From Mangrovibacterium marinum (GTDB lineage: Bacteria; Bacteroidota; Bacteroidia; Bacteroidales; Prolixibacteraceae): DNA of 64,000 bases. The stretch's first letter is position 1. Each line of letters starts with the position of its first letter. The DNA lies in assembly GCF_003046625.1 (NCBI RefSeq), contig NZ_QAAD01000002.1, positions 124,001 to 188,000 on the forward strand. Direction: 5' to 3'. Under the pieces are notes generated by a model. That model was not told the origin of the DNA and ran no database searches. It saw nothing but the letters and a program-made list of their open reading frames with translations. Positions 17,194 to 25,617 of this stretch are shown here, one piece after another. The position numbers and the translations under genes are program-made.

Positions 17194-18882
17194 TCAGTTA
17201 AATTCATAATCAACCGGATCAGCTGTAATCGAAGGCGTTTTGGTTAATGTTTCCGCCGGAATAGGCAAAACCAGGTTCGACGCCGTGACCGTAATTTGCC
17301 CGACATTTTCGTTCAGGTAAAAGATTGACCCTTTGCCGGTAACGTCGTCATTGGGGTTAACAGCTGTAAAACCACCGTGATAAGCTCCGGCAGCATTGCG
17401 TTCCTGCCAGGTAAATTGCCCGTTGGAAACATATTGCCGTTCCCGGTCCATATCATTCAAATAGGCCAGGGCTTTGTTCATATCGCGGTAGCTCATTCGT
17501 TTAATATCGAAGAAGTTGATACTTTCCAGCGCAAACTCTACCCGGCGTTCTTTAATCAACTGGTCGTAGGTAATTGTTTCGCTTGACCAGCCCAAGCCGG
17601 CCCGTGTTCGAATTTGCTTAAACACATCCAAAGCAGTTGCATCGTCGGTTGAGCTTCCTGAACCGATACAAGCTTCAACATAGCACAGATAAACATCGGC
17701 CAAACGCAGCAGGTAGATATTATTTCCGGCATCCTGGTTCGAAGCTCCGGCAACGCCACCACAGTCGGAGTTGGCACCAATCACATATTTACGCACGTGG
17801 GCCAGCATTTCGTTGGAGGTTTCAGTGCTTTCGTCTTCCGAAAAGTTGTAGTAGTCATACCCTCCGCCGCCGAGATTATCGTACGAATCGCCGTTGCGCA
17901 TGTAGGTGTAATAACGTCTCAGGTCGCCGCGTTCAAAGGCATCCTGCAAACTCAATGTCGGGCCTTTACCGGCACCCCACGACGAACCGAGGGTGATCAG
18001 CGCATTGCGCGAAAGCGAAACATTTCGTCCGTTACCATAGCCGTAACCATCGTTTGTACATTGAATTGAAAAAAGCGACTCCGACGAGTTGTTGCCTGCC
18101 GGGTAAAACATGGTCGACAGGTCGTTGTACAGGCTCTGGCCGCTTTGGTTAATTACCTGAAGGGCGTATTGTTTGGCAGCCGTGAAGTTGGCAGCCGATT
18201 CAGCATCATCCAGGTGCGAAGCCATGGTCAGGTGCAATTTAGCCAACATCCCCAAGGCGGTGTATTTTGAACAACGTCCAGACTGGAAGGGTGAAGCAGG
18301 AAGATTTTCAGAAGCGAAAACCAAGTCGCGACGGATAAATTCGTAAACGCTGGCTTGTGTATTACGAATGACCTGATCGCCCGAAATGTTGTTATCGGTA
18401 ATCAGCGGAACATCTTTCCAGTACTCGGTCAGGAAATAGTACGCAATACCACGGATACAACGGGCTTCGCCCAGCGCACGGTCAATCACGTCCTGCGAAA
18501 TACCGTTGGCGCCGGCAGCCGAAGGCATACCGTTAATGATATTATTACAATAAGATACGACGCGGAACAAGCCATTCCAACCTTGCTTCAGGAACGAGTT
18601 GCCGTTGTTGAAGGTCATGTAATAGAATTGTCCTTCCTGATCGTAAGTATAGTACAGGTCGCCGGCCAATTCGTCACCGGCCATCCACATAAAGTTCATA
18701 TCGAAATCGCCCCAAACATAAGCCGAGTAGAGCGAAGCCGTATTGGCATTCACAGCATCTTCCGATGTGTAGTATGTTTCCAGCACCTGCTCATCTTCGG
18801 GCACGATCGTCAGAAAATCGTTGCAGGAAACCATGGCGGCCGCAAGAAACAACAGATATAATGCTTGATATATTTTTTTCAT
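17194..18882 (-). CDS. SusD/RagB family nutrient-binding outer-membrane lipoprotein (562 aa)
   Basis: Lid-like partner of the SusC importer, capturing mannan oligosaccharides at the surface. The lipoprotein signal ends at Cys20 (AAMVSC) followed by NDFLTIVPED, a common SusD beginning. Tetratricopeptide-like helices and family lines are visible (YTSEDAVNANTASLYSAY, NNIINGMPSA, LGEARCIRGIAYYFLTEYW, RLADVYLCYVEACI, IKERRVEFALESINFFDIKR), ending in the SusD C-terminus around LPIPAETL. It follows susC by 18 bases. Specificity cannot be read from SusD alone; the operon suggests (galacto)mannan. Confidence 0.95.
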   Translation of the reverse strand: MKKIYQALYLLFLAAAMVSCNDFLTIVPEDEQVLETYYTSEDAVNANTASLYSAYVWGDFDMNFMWMAGDELAGDLYYTYDQEGQFYYMTFNNGNSFLKQGWNGLFRVVSYCNNIINGMPSAAGANGISQDVIDRALGEARCIRGIAYYFLTEYWKDVPLITDNNISGDQVIRNTQASVYEFIRRDLVFASENLPASPFQSGRCSKYTALGMLAKLHLTMASHLDDAESAANFTAAKQYALQVINQSGQSLYNDLSTMFYPAGNNSSESLFSIQCTNDGYGYGNGRNVSLSRNALITLGSSWGAGKGPTLSLQDAFERGDLRRYYTYMRNGDSYDNLGGGGYDYYNFSEDESTETSNEMLAHVRKYVIGANSDCGGVAGASNQDAGNNIYLLRLADVYLCYVEACIGSGSSTDDATALDVFKQIRTRAGLGWSSETITYDQLIKERRVEFALESINFFDIKRMSYRDMNKALAYLNDMDRERQYVSNGQFTWQERNAAGAYHGGFTAVNPNDDVTGKGSIFYLNENVGQITVTASNLVLPIPAETLTKTPSITADPVDYEFN

Positions 18883-18900
18883 TTCTGTAAGCTTTAAAAA

Positions 18901-21900
18901 TTAGAATGTGATGTTTGCCCCCAGGGTATAAATCCGTGGTGAAGGATAACGTCCCATATCCACATTCGACAATCCTGCCTGCTGGTTATACGAACCGATT
19001 TCAGGATCCAGTCCGGAATAGTTGGTGAAGGTGTAAACATTCTGTGCATTCAGGTAAAGTTTACAACGCGACATCCCGGTTGGCTTTAACCAGCGGTGAG
19101 GCAACGAGTACGACAAGGAGATATTCTGAATGCGCAGGTACGAACCGTTTTCGATCCAGCGATCACTCATGCGGTTGTTCCCGTTAATATCGTTACCACT
19201 CCAGCGTGGCATCTCGGCACCGGGGTTAATCAGGTACGAATTGTCGATATTTTCAACATCCATATTATTGCCATCCAGATAGCCCAACTGTGCGCGGTTC
19301 AGCACATCAACAGCCTGGTTGTCCCATTGCGACATCAGTCCTTCCGTTTTTACGCGCACGTAGTTCAGCACATCTGCGCCTACCGATCCGGTCAGGCCAA
19401 TGCCCAACTCCCAGCTTTTATACGAGAAGGTATTGGTAAAGCCGAAGGTGAAATCCGGGTTTGGATCGCCGATAACCGTCTGGTCGTACTCGTTGATGAC
19501 GCCATCAGGAACGCCGTCGGGACCACTCAGGTCTTTAAATTTCACGTCGCCCACCCAAACGCCGGTTGTACGGTGAATGTTAATTCCTTCGGGGAGCGCC
19601 GATGTACGGATGTCCTCCGCATCCTGGAACAGTCCGTCGGTTTGATAACCGTAAAATACACCGATTGGTTGTCCTACGGCAATCATGGATACAGTTTGAA
19701 AAGCAGCATACCAGTCGAGTTTCCCGTAGATGGTTGTTCCCTGGTCGTCAAGCGCTTTTACTTCGTTGCGGTTTAGCGAGAAGATCACATTCGAGCTCCA
19801 TTGAAAATCGCTTTTGCTGATGTTAACCGTATTCAGCGAAATATCAAGACCACGGTTTTCAACCTTACCAATATTCATAAACGGGGTTTGAATATCAACA
19901 TACTCCGATCCACCCAGAACCGGCGATACAGAAGGTTGCAGCAACAAATCTTTGGTGGTTTTGTAGTACGCGTCAACCGTCAGGTTTACACGGCTGTCGA
20001 ACAAGCCAAAGTCAATACCACCATTGTATTGTTCCGATGCTTCCCATTTCAGATCCGGGTTTGCATTGTTCGACATGCGGTAAGCGGTACCGAAGGCTGA
20101 TGGAAAGGCCTGCATGGTTGAACCGTACAGGTAGGTTCCAATATTGGCATTACCAACCTGTCCGTATCCCAAACGCAATTTCAAGTTCGATAACCAACCT
20201 TTCGTGTTTTCCATAAACTGTTCACTGGAAACACGCCATGCCGCAGCAAACGAGGGGAAGTACCCCCAACGATTATTGTCGCCAAATTTAGAAGAAGCAT
20301 CTGCACGCAAAGTCGCCGTCAACAAATAACGGTCGCCATAATTATAGTTCGCCCGTCCGAAGAACGACACATTACTGGCTGCATCTTTCCAGCCTGAGTT
20401 GGAAACCAGCTCACCGTCGGCACTCAACACACGAATGTCGTTCGAAGTGAGCTGATCTTTCACAATTTGGATTCCTTCCCAGGACGACTTGGAGGTTTCG
20501 GAACCGAGCATAAAGTTGATGGTGTGCTTACCAAACGTTTCGTAGTAAGTAGCATAGTTTTTCCAGATCCAGTACAGGCTTTCATCCTGACGCTGCATAA
20601 TCTGAATATTGGTATTTTTCAACTGACCGTATTCGTAGCTGGGCTTAAACCCCTTATTCAGGTTATTCGACCGGTCGATACCGAATTCAGAACGGAAAGT
20701 CAGTGTTTTAAACGGCTTAATTTCCGCATAAGTGTTGGCCATGATACGCTCGCGAAGCAAGGTGTTATCCTGATCTTTTGTCAGGGCCACCGGGTTGTAA
20801 ATAGACGAACCGTTTACAGATTCCGGGCCGGCATAGTTGCCGTCGAAATCATAAACAGGCACTTGCGGCGACATCAATGCAGCCTGCATCACCACCCCGT
20901 TGATCCCATCGTTATTGATAATAGATTCGTCGGTGCGCGAGTACGACAGCGAAGCTCCTGCTTTTACATAGTCGTTTACCTCGCTATCCACATTAACACG
21001 ACCGGTATAGCGTTCGAAGCTCGAATTCAGCAACATCCCATCCTGGTTGGTGTAGCCTACGGAGGCGGCAAATTTGGTGCTTTCCGTTCCGCCGTTCATC
21101 GAGATGTTGTGCGTATGCATCCAGGCATCTTCCGAAACGGCATCCTGCCAGTCGGTACCTTTGCCAAGCAAGGAAGGATCCAGGTAGGCCTCATCAATAG
21201 TCCCCATCAGACCTTCATCATACAACTGGTTCTGATAAACGGCAAATTGTTGCAGGTTCATCATATCCATCTTTTCGGCCCGGTGTTGAAGGGCAACATA
21301 GCCATCGTAGGAAATCTGCGTTTTACCAGCCCGGCCCCGTTTGGTTGTTACAATCACAACACCATTCGCACCGGCGGCCCCGTAAATAGCGGTAGCCGAG
21401 GCATCCTTCAATACGTCGAGCGAAACAATATCACTAGGGGCAATTGAGGCCAGCGGGTTCACCACATTTTGGCCGTTAGAACCGCCCGACCAGGAGAAAC
21501 CAGCCGTTTCGGTACCGGCACCACTCACCGGGATACCGTCTATAATATATAACGGTTCGTTGGTGTTGTTAATGGAACTGGCACCACGGATCCGGATGGA
21601 GTTCGCTGCCCCGGGAGCACCCGAGTTCGCCTGAACCTGCACACCGGCAACCTTGCCCTGCATCATCTGGTCGGGGTTAATTACAATAGATTCTTTCAGT
21701 TTTTCACCGGAAAGGTTTACAACAGCACCGGTTAAATCACTTTTCTTCATGGTTCCGTAACCAACCGCAACAACCTCTTCCAAACCGATCGATTCTTCCT
21801 CGAGCGTTGCATTAATTACGGTTTGATTTGCTACCGGAACCTCAACCGTTGTCATTCCAATAAATGAGAATACCAGCACATCGCCGGACGACACGCCATC

Positions 21901-22089
21901 GATTGAAAACCGGCCATCCACATCGGTTACCGTACCTTTGGCCGTTCCTTTAACCACGACTGTGGCACCCGGCAAACTTCGTTTGGCCGTGTCGAACACC
22001 GTACCGCTAACCATCCGTTGCTGCGCATAACTTGCTATACTAATAGCAAACATGAACAGCGTAAGAAAAAAGAGCAAACTTTTTTTCAT
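18901..22089 (-). CDS. SusC/RagA TonB-dependent outer-membrane importer (1062 aa)
   Basis: Energy-dependent outer-membrane channel for mannan oligosaccharides, first gene of the operon. A type I signal peptide ends near SYAQQ, followed by a carboxypeptidase-regulatory-like domain (about 28-105: GTVFDTAKRSLPGATVVVKG), the linker EEVVAVGYGTMKKSDLTGAV, a plug with IDGIPVSGAG and VLKDASATAIYGAAGANG (about 120-230), and a barrel ending in YTLGANITF. It has no STN domain, unlike the receptor at the left edge, so it does not signal through FecR. This fits control by the divergent AraC-type gene. A promoter match lies 70-100 bases upstream. Confidence 0.96.
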   Translation of the reverse strand: MKKSLLFFLTLFMFAISIASYAQQRMVSGTVFDTAKRSLPGATVVVKGTAKGTVTDVDGRFSIDGVSSGDVLVFSFIGMTTVEVPVANQTVINATLEEESIGLEEVVAVGYGTMKKSDLTGAVVNLSGEKLKESIVINPDQMMQGKVAGVQVQANSGAPGAANSIRIRGASSINNTNEPLYIIDGIPVSGAGTETAGFSWSGGSNGQNVVNPLASIAPSDIVSLDVLKDASATAIYGAAGANGVVIVTTKRGRAGKTQISYDGYVALQHRAEKMDMMNLQQFAVYQNQLYDEGLMGTIDEAYLDPSLLGKGTDWQDAVSEDAWMHTHNISMNGGTESTKFAASVGYTNQDGMLLNSSFERYTGRVNVDSEVNDYVKAGASLSYSRTDESIINNDGINGVVMQAALMSPQVPVYDFDGNYAGPESVNGSSIYNPVALTKDQDNTLLRERIMANTYAEIKPFKTLTFRSEFGIDRSNNLNKGFKPSYEYGQLKNTNIQIMQRQDESLYWIWKNYATYYETFGKHTINFMLGSETSKSSWEGIQIVKDQLTSNDIRVLSADGELVSNSGWKDAASNVSFFGRANYNYGDRYLLTATLRADASSKFGDNNRWGYFPSFAAAWRVSSEQFMENTKGWLSNLKLRLGYGQVGNANIGTYLYGSTMQAFPSAFGTAYRMSNNANPDLKWEASEQYNGGIDFGLFDSRVNLTVDAYYKTTKDLLLQPSVSPVLGGSEYVDIQTPFMNIGKVENRGLDISLNTVNISKSDFQWSSNVIFSLNRNEVKALDDQGTTIYGKLDWYAAFQTVSMIAVGQPIGVFYGYQTDGLFQDAEDIRTSALPEGINIHRTTGVWVGDVKFKDLSGPDGVPDGVINEYDQTVIGDPNPDFTFGFTNTFSYKSWELGIGLTGSVGADVLNYVRVKTEGLMSQWDNQAVDVLNRAQLGYLDGNNMDVENIDNSYLINPGAEMPRWSGNDINGNNRMSDRWIENGSYLRIQNISLSYSLPHRWLKPTGMSRCKLYLNAQNVYTFTNYSGLDPEIGSYNQQAGLSNVDMGRYPSPRIYTLGANITF

Positions 22090-22158
22090 AAAATACTCTG
22101 TTTTAGTTAGGTTTTATAAAATTGTTAAACATACAAAGATGAAACTTTCTTTACGAAA

Positions 22159-22191
22159 CAAAAATAGACACCAAACACTTCATCTCACAAA
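22159..22191 (-). promoter_or_regulatory. Predicted promoter of the mannan operon
   Basis: On the minus strand TTTG (22188-22191) and TATTTTTG (22159-22166) are separated by 21 bases, matching the Bacteroidota primary-sigma pattern TTTG-N19..21-TAnnTTTG. Initiation would fall near 22152, giving a leader of about 63 bases before susC. The surrounding intergenic region (22090-22432) is AT-rich and probably carries the regulator's binding sites; no operator could be defined. Confidence 0.55.
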
Positions 22192-22388
22192 TACTATTTT
22201 ATCATTTTTGCGTATTTTTCAATCATAAATAGCCAACAAGCATTCCAAAAACAAGATACAACCAGACTTTAAAAACACACCTAGACCCTCTACAACAATC
22301 CATTATATAAACCTCAACACACAAAAACGCACGAATAAAAGTCACAAGTACTATTATTAATAATATCTACACTTTTTTCACACCACAC

Positions 22389-22419
22389 TTGACTTTTTGG
22401 ATCACATCCTCTAATTTTG
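22389..22419 (+). promoter_or_regulatory. Predicted promoter of the AraC-type regulator gene
   Basis: TTG (22389-22391), a 20-base gap and TAATTTTG (22412-22419) fit the Bacteroidota consensus. The start site would be only about 8 bases before the ATG at 22433, so the message would have a very short leader. Confidence 0.5.
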
Positions 22420-22432
22420 AAACAAAAAAAAG

Positions 22433-23311
22433 ATGACTGCACAAATCCACCGTGAAATCACCCCGCTAACCACCAACGATTGTTTTCTGGTTTTCGACAG
22501 GCAACGAACCGGCTTTAATTTTCCGATTCATTTTCACCCTGAATTTGAGATCAACTACATCCGGAATGCCACAGGCGCCAAACGGGTTGTGGGCGATCAC
22601 ATCCGCGAGATTGGCGACCGCGAGCTGGTACTTGTGGGCCCCAACCTGTACCACGGATGGGAAAACATGCACAACTCGCAAACCGAAACCCTGCATGAAA
22701 TCACGATTCAGTTCCCCACCGATCTACTCACAGACAGTTACCTGGGCAAGAACATACTGAAGCCGATTCAGGAATTGCTGACCAATGCCTACCGCGGGGT
22801 TGCATTTTCGGAGGAAACCATCAAGTTTATCGAACCAAAGCTACTGGGTTTAAGTCAAAAAAGAGGTTTCGACAGTTTCCTGGAATTTCAAAGTATCCTC
22901 TACGATCTGGCCATCTCCAGAGATCAGCAACTGCTGACCAACATCTCCTTTTCGCAGAAGGACAACTTCCTGAACAGCGAAAAAATCAAGAAGGTCTACA
23001 ACTACGTTCAGGCCAACTACAATAAAAAGATAAAGCTCGAAGAAGTGGCCAACCTGGTTGACTTGTCGGTGGTGTCGTTTAGCCGCCTGATTAAACAACG
23101 AACCGGGAAGACTTTTGTCGATTTCCTGAACGAGCTGCGCCTGGGATTTGCCACACGCCTACTCATTGAGTCGAATAAAACAATTACAGAAATCTGTTAC
23201 GAATGTGGCTTTAACAACATCTCCAACTTCAACCGGATCTTTAAAAAGAGTCAAGGCTGCACGCCTTCTGAATTCCGGGAAAATTACAACGGCACTAAAA
23301 AAGTAATCTGA
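22433..23311 (+). CDS. AraC/XylS-family transcriptional regulator (292 aa)
   Basis: DNA-binding regulator transcribed divergently from the mannan operon and so its likely controller. The N-terminal half is a cupin-like sugar-sensing domain (about 20-110; FPIHFHPEFEINYI, and GDRELVLVGPNLYHGW with a further conserved His). The C-terminal 95 residues hold the two AraC helix-turn-helix units (KLEEVANLVDLSVVSFSRLI and ITEICYECGFNNISNFNRIF) and the terminal signature SQGCTPSEFRENY. Many Bacteroidota polysaccharide loci use HTCS or SusR regulators instead; an AraC with a cupin domain would respond to an intracellular mono- or disaccharide, possibly mannobiose (inference). Confidence 0.93.
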   Translation: MTAQIHREITPLTTNDCFLVFDRQRTGFNFPIHFHPEFEINYIRNATGAKRVVGDHIREIGDRELVLVGPNLYHGWENMHNSQTETLHEITIQFPTDLLTDSYLGKNILKPIQELLTNAYRGVAFSEETIKFIEPKLLGLSQKRGFDSFLEFQSILYDLAISRDQQLLTNISFSQKDNFLNSEKIKKVYNYVQANYNKKIKLEEVANLVDLSVVSFSRLIKQRTGKTFVDFLNELRLGFATRLLIESNKTITEICYECGFNNISNFNRIFKKSQGCTPSEFRENYNGTKKVI

Positions 23312-23785
23312 TTGGGCAGACCGGTGAACCCCTCCCGACTGGAAAAACTGATTCGTGAAGTCCGCAGCCCGAAAGCAGTGAGCTTATCCCGCTTCACAGG
23401 TCAATTTGCACCCGGCGCTATTCAGCAATCGTGCCGACAACCAGTTGCCCCCAACGAAGCCCGAACTGAAATCGAGGGGATAATTTCGACTACAAATCGG
23501 AATTACGGCCGGGGTGGGCGTCAACATTTGTGAACAACCTGCCCCGCAAATGATGCCATGAACAACCATTCAGGCCTCCACCAGGGAAGCCCCCCGCAAT
23601 CAGCATCCCACATCCGCTTCTGATCAGTTCGAAAAGCGGAATAAGAATTGGAAAACAAGTCACTTTTTTGCTCGCAGAATCCCTCAACTCTCCTATCTTT
23701 AACAAAACAAGAATGCAAAAAAATTGCGCATTCAAACATTCGGCCGGAACCAATGTTTTTAAATAGCAAAGACCAAAAACAGCCC
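23312..23785. other. Gene-free stretch between the AraC gene and the TamA-like gene
   Basis: No convincing gene, tRNA or repeat. A loose promoter match occurs late in the stretch: TTTG (23667-23670) and TATCTTTA (23694-23701). That would place the transcript start inside the upstream extension of the next reading frame and so supports its later start codon. Confidence 0.45.
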
Positions 23786-25609
23786 ATGCAACGTCGCCTG
23801 ATTCTTGCTGCAATATTTACCCTGCTCCTGTTTTTTAACAGCCATGTATTTGCTCAGGAGAACTACGAAATTCGGCATATCAACTTCGTGGGCAACGATT
23901 CTATCGACGATGATCTGCTGTTGGATGCCATGGTTATGCACCCCCTGTCGTACATCGAAAAAACATTTAGCAAAAAAGAGCCCGCCCTGTACAACCGGGA
24001 GATGCTGGAAACCGATCTGGAGCGGCTGACCCGCTATTACCAGCGCGAAGGCTTTATTGACGTATCAATTGAACTGGCAGCAATCAAACAAAACGATCAA
24101 AAGAAAAAGGTCGACCTGCGCTTCAGGATCGAACAGGGGATGCCCTTTACCATCGACTCCATCAGTATTTCCCAAACTGCATCCTCTACTGCTGTCAATA
24201 TCGACTCGGTATTTCGATCCGTCAAAGCAAAACTTCAACTTCAGCCAAACAGCCGCTTTAGCGACGATGCGTTGATCAGCGACCTGAACCTGCTAAAAAA
24301 TGCCTTCAGCGGAAACGGCTATGCATACACCACGGCCGATTATCAATTAAGCCTCAATAAAGACGCCCAAAAAGTCAGCATCCACTACCTGATCAACACC
24401 GGCCCGCTGTGCCATTTTGGCCCCACACAACTCGATGGCAATAAGCACACCGACGATAAATTCATCCGCAAGCAACTTCTCTTCAGCGAGGGTGACATCT
24501 ACAGCACATCCCGGATCGACGAAAGCCGTCAAAAGTTGTACAAACTGCAACTTTTTTCAATCCTTTCCATTCAGCCCGAACTCACCCAACAACACGACAC
24601 ACCGGTTCCGGTGAAAATCTACATAAAAGAAGCGCCCCGCCTTAGTTCGAAATATGGTGCGGGTTACGGCACGGAGGATAAATTCAGAGCTTTTGCCGAA
24701 CTAACTTACAAAGGTTTTCCGGGAGACGCCAGCCGGCTGAAAATGCAATTAAAGCACTCGGCGCTGAGACCCTACCAGGTCAGTTTAAACTGGATACAAC
24801 CTCAGTTTCTCTACCCTAGGCTATCGCTGACGGTAAACCCCTTTATCAGCCGCAATAATGAGCCCGGTTACAAAATCCAGGATATGGGTTTGAATGTAAA
24901 ATTAGCCAATGAGCTGTCCGATCAACTGTCGGCTCAAACCAACTATTATTTGGAGCGGGTAAAAACTTACGATGCCGAAGTTGACAGTCTGGGCTCGTCA
25001 ACAAACGACATCCCCTACCAAAAGTCGGGCTTTATCTTCAGTGTTTTTTACGACAGCTCGGAGCCCAAATTTTCACCAACCCACGGCCTAAACATCACTC
25101 TGGCCTGTAAGTTGAACGGCTACGCCTTTGGCGGCGACTACAACTACTCGCGAATCTGGACCGACATCCGGCACTACCGGAAAATGGGGACGCTGGTGCT
25201 GGCCTCACGCCTGCGGGTTGGAGGCATCCACTCGGGCGATGCCGATCACTTCATTCCGGTTGAAGACCGCTTTTTTGCCGGCGGATCCAACTCCATCCGG
25301 GGCTGGCAATACTCCGAATTAGGCCCCCTGCGCGACAACGGAAAGCCACTCGGAGGCAGCAGTGTATTGGAAGGAGCGGTGGAGTTGCGCATTCCCCTGG
25401 CCTGGAAACTTAGCGTGGTGAGTTTCCTCGACTTCGGAAATGTGTGGGTCGACGAGTTCCAATACCAACTAAACGAGCTGGCTTATGCCGGCGGCGGTGG
25501 TCTGCGGTTCGACACTCCCATTGGCCCTATCCGCTTCGATGTTGGTGTGCCTTTGTGGAACGAAAAACGATCTGCCGCGTTTTTCATCAGCGTTGGACAA
25601 GCATTTTAG
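23786..25609 (+). CDS. TamA-like Omp85 outer-membrane protein with POTRA domains (607 aa)
   Basis: Outer-membrane assembly factor of the Omp85 superfamily, expected to work with the TamB-like protein encoded next to it in outer-membrane or surface-protein biogenesis. I chose the ATG at 23786 because it begins a clear signal peptide (MQRRLILAAIFTLLLFFNSHVFAQ); the frame extends upstream to 23648, but that part lacks protein-like features. POTRA domains fill about 25-280 (EIRHINFVGNDSIDDDLL, LTRYYQREGFIDVSIEL, KHTDDKFIRKQLLFSEGDIY). The barrel carries the family motif GGSNSIRGWQYSELGP and ends in FFISVGQAF. Signal type is SPase I, unlike the TamL lipoprotein at 47954-50302. Eight bases separate it from tamB. 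Confidence 0.9.
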   Translation: MQRRLILAAIFTLLLFFNSHVFAQENYEIRHINFVGNDSIDDDLLLDAMVMHPLSYIEKTFSKKEPALYNREMLETDLERLTRYYQREGFIDVSIELAAIKQNDQKKKVDLRFRIEQGMPFTIDSISISQTASSTAVNIDSVFRSVKAKLQLQPNSRFSDDALISDLNLLKNAFSGNGYAYTTADYQLSLNKDAQKVSIHYLINTGPLCHFGPTQLDGNKHTDDKFIRKQLLFSEGDIYSTSRIDESRQKLYKLQLFSILSIQPELTQQHDTPVPVKIYIKEAPRLSSKYGAGYGTEDKFRAFAELTYKGFPGDASRLKMQLKHSALRPYQVSLNWIQPQFLYPRLSLTVNPFISRNNEPGYKIQDMGLNVKLANELSDQLSAQTNYYLERVKTYDAEVDSLGSSTNDIPYQKSGFIFSVFYDSSEPKFSPTHGLNITLACKLNGYAFGGDYNYSRIWTDIRHYRKMGTLVLASRLRVGGIHSGDADHFIPVEDRFFAGGSNSIRGWQYSELGPLRDNGKPLGGSSVLEGAVELRIPLAWKLSVVSFLDFGNVWVDEFQYQLNELAYAGGGGLRFDTPIGPIRFDVGVPLWNEKRSAAFFISVGQAF

Positions 25610-25617
25610 GAGATTAA

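Noticed and set aside
20467-21447. 326-codon plus-strand frame opposite susC
   Set aside because: Antisense shadow of a well-supported SusC gene, no recognisable domain.
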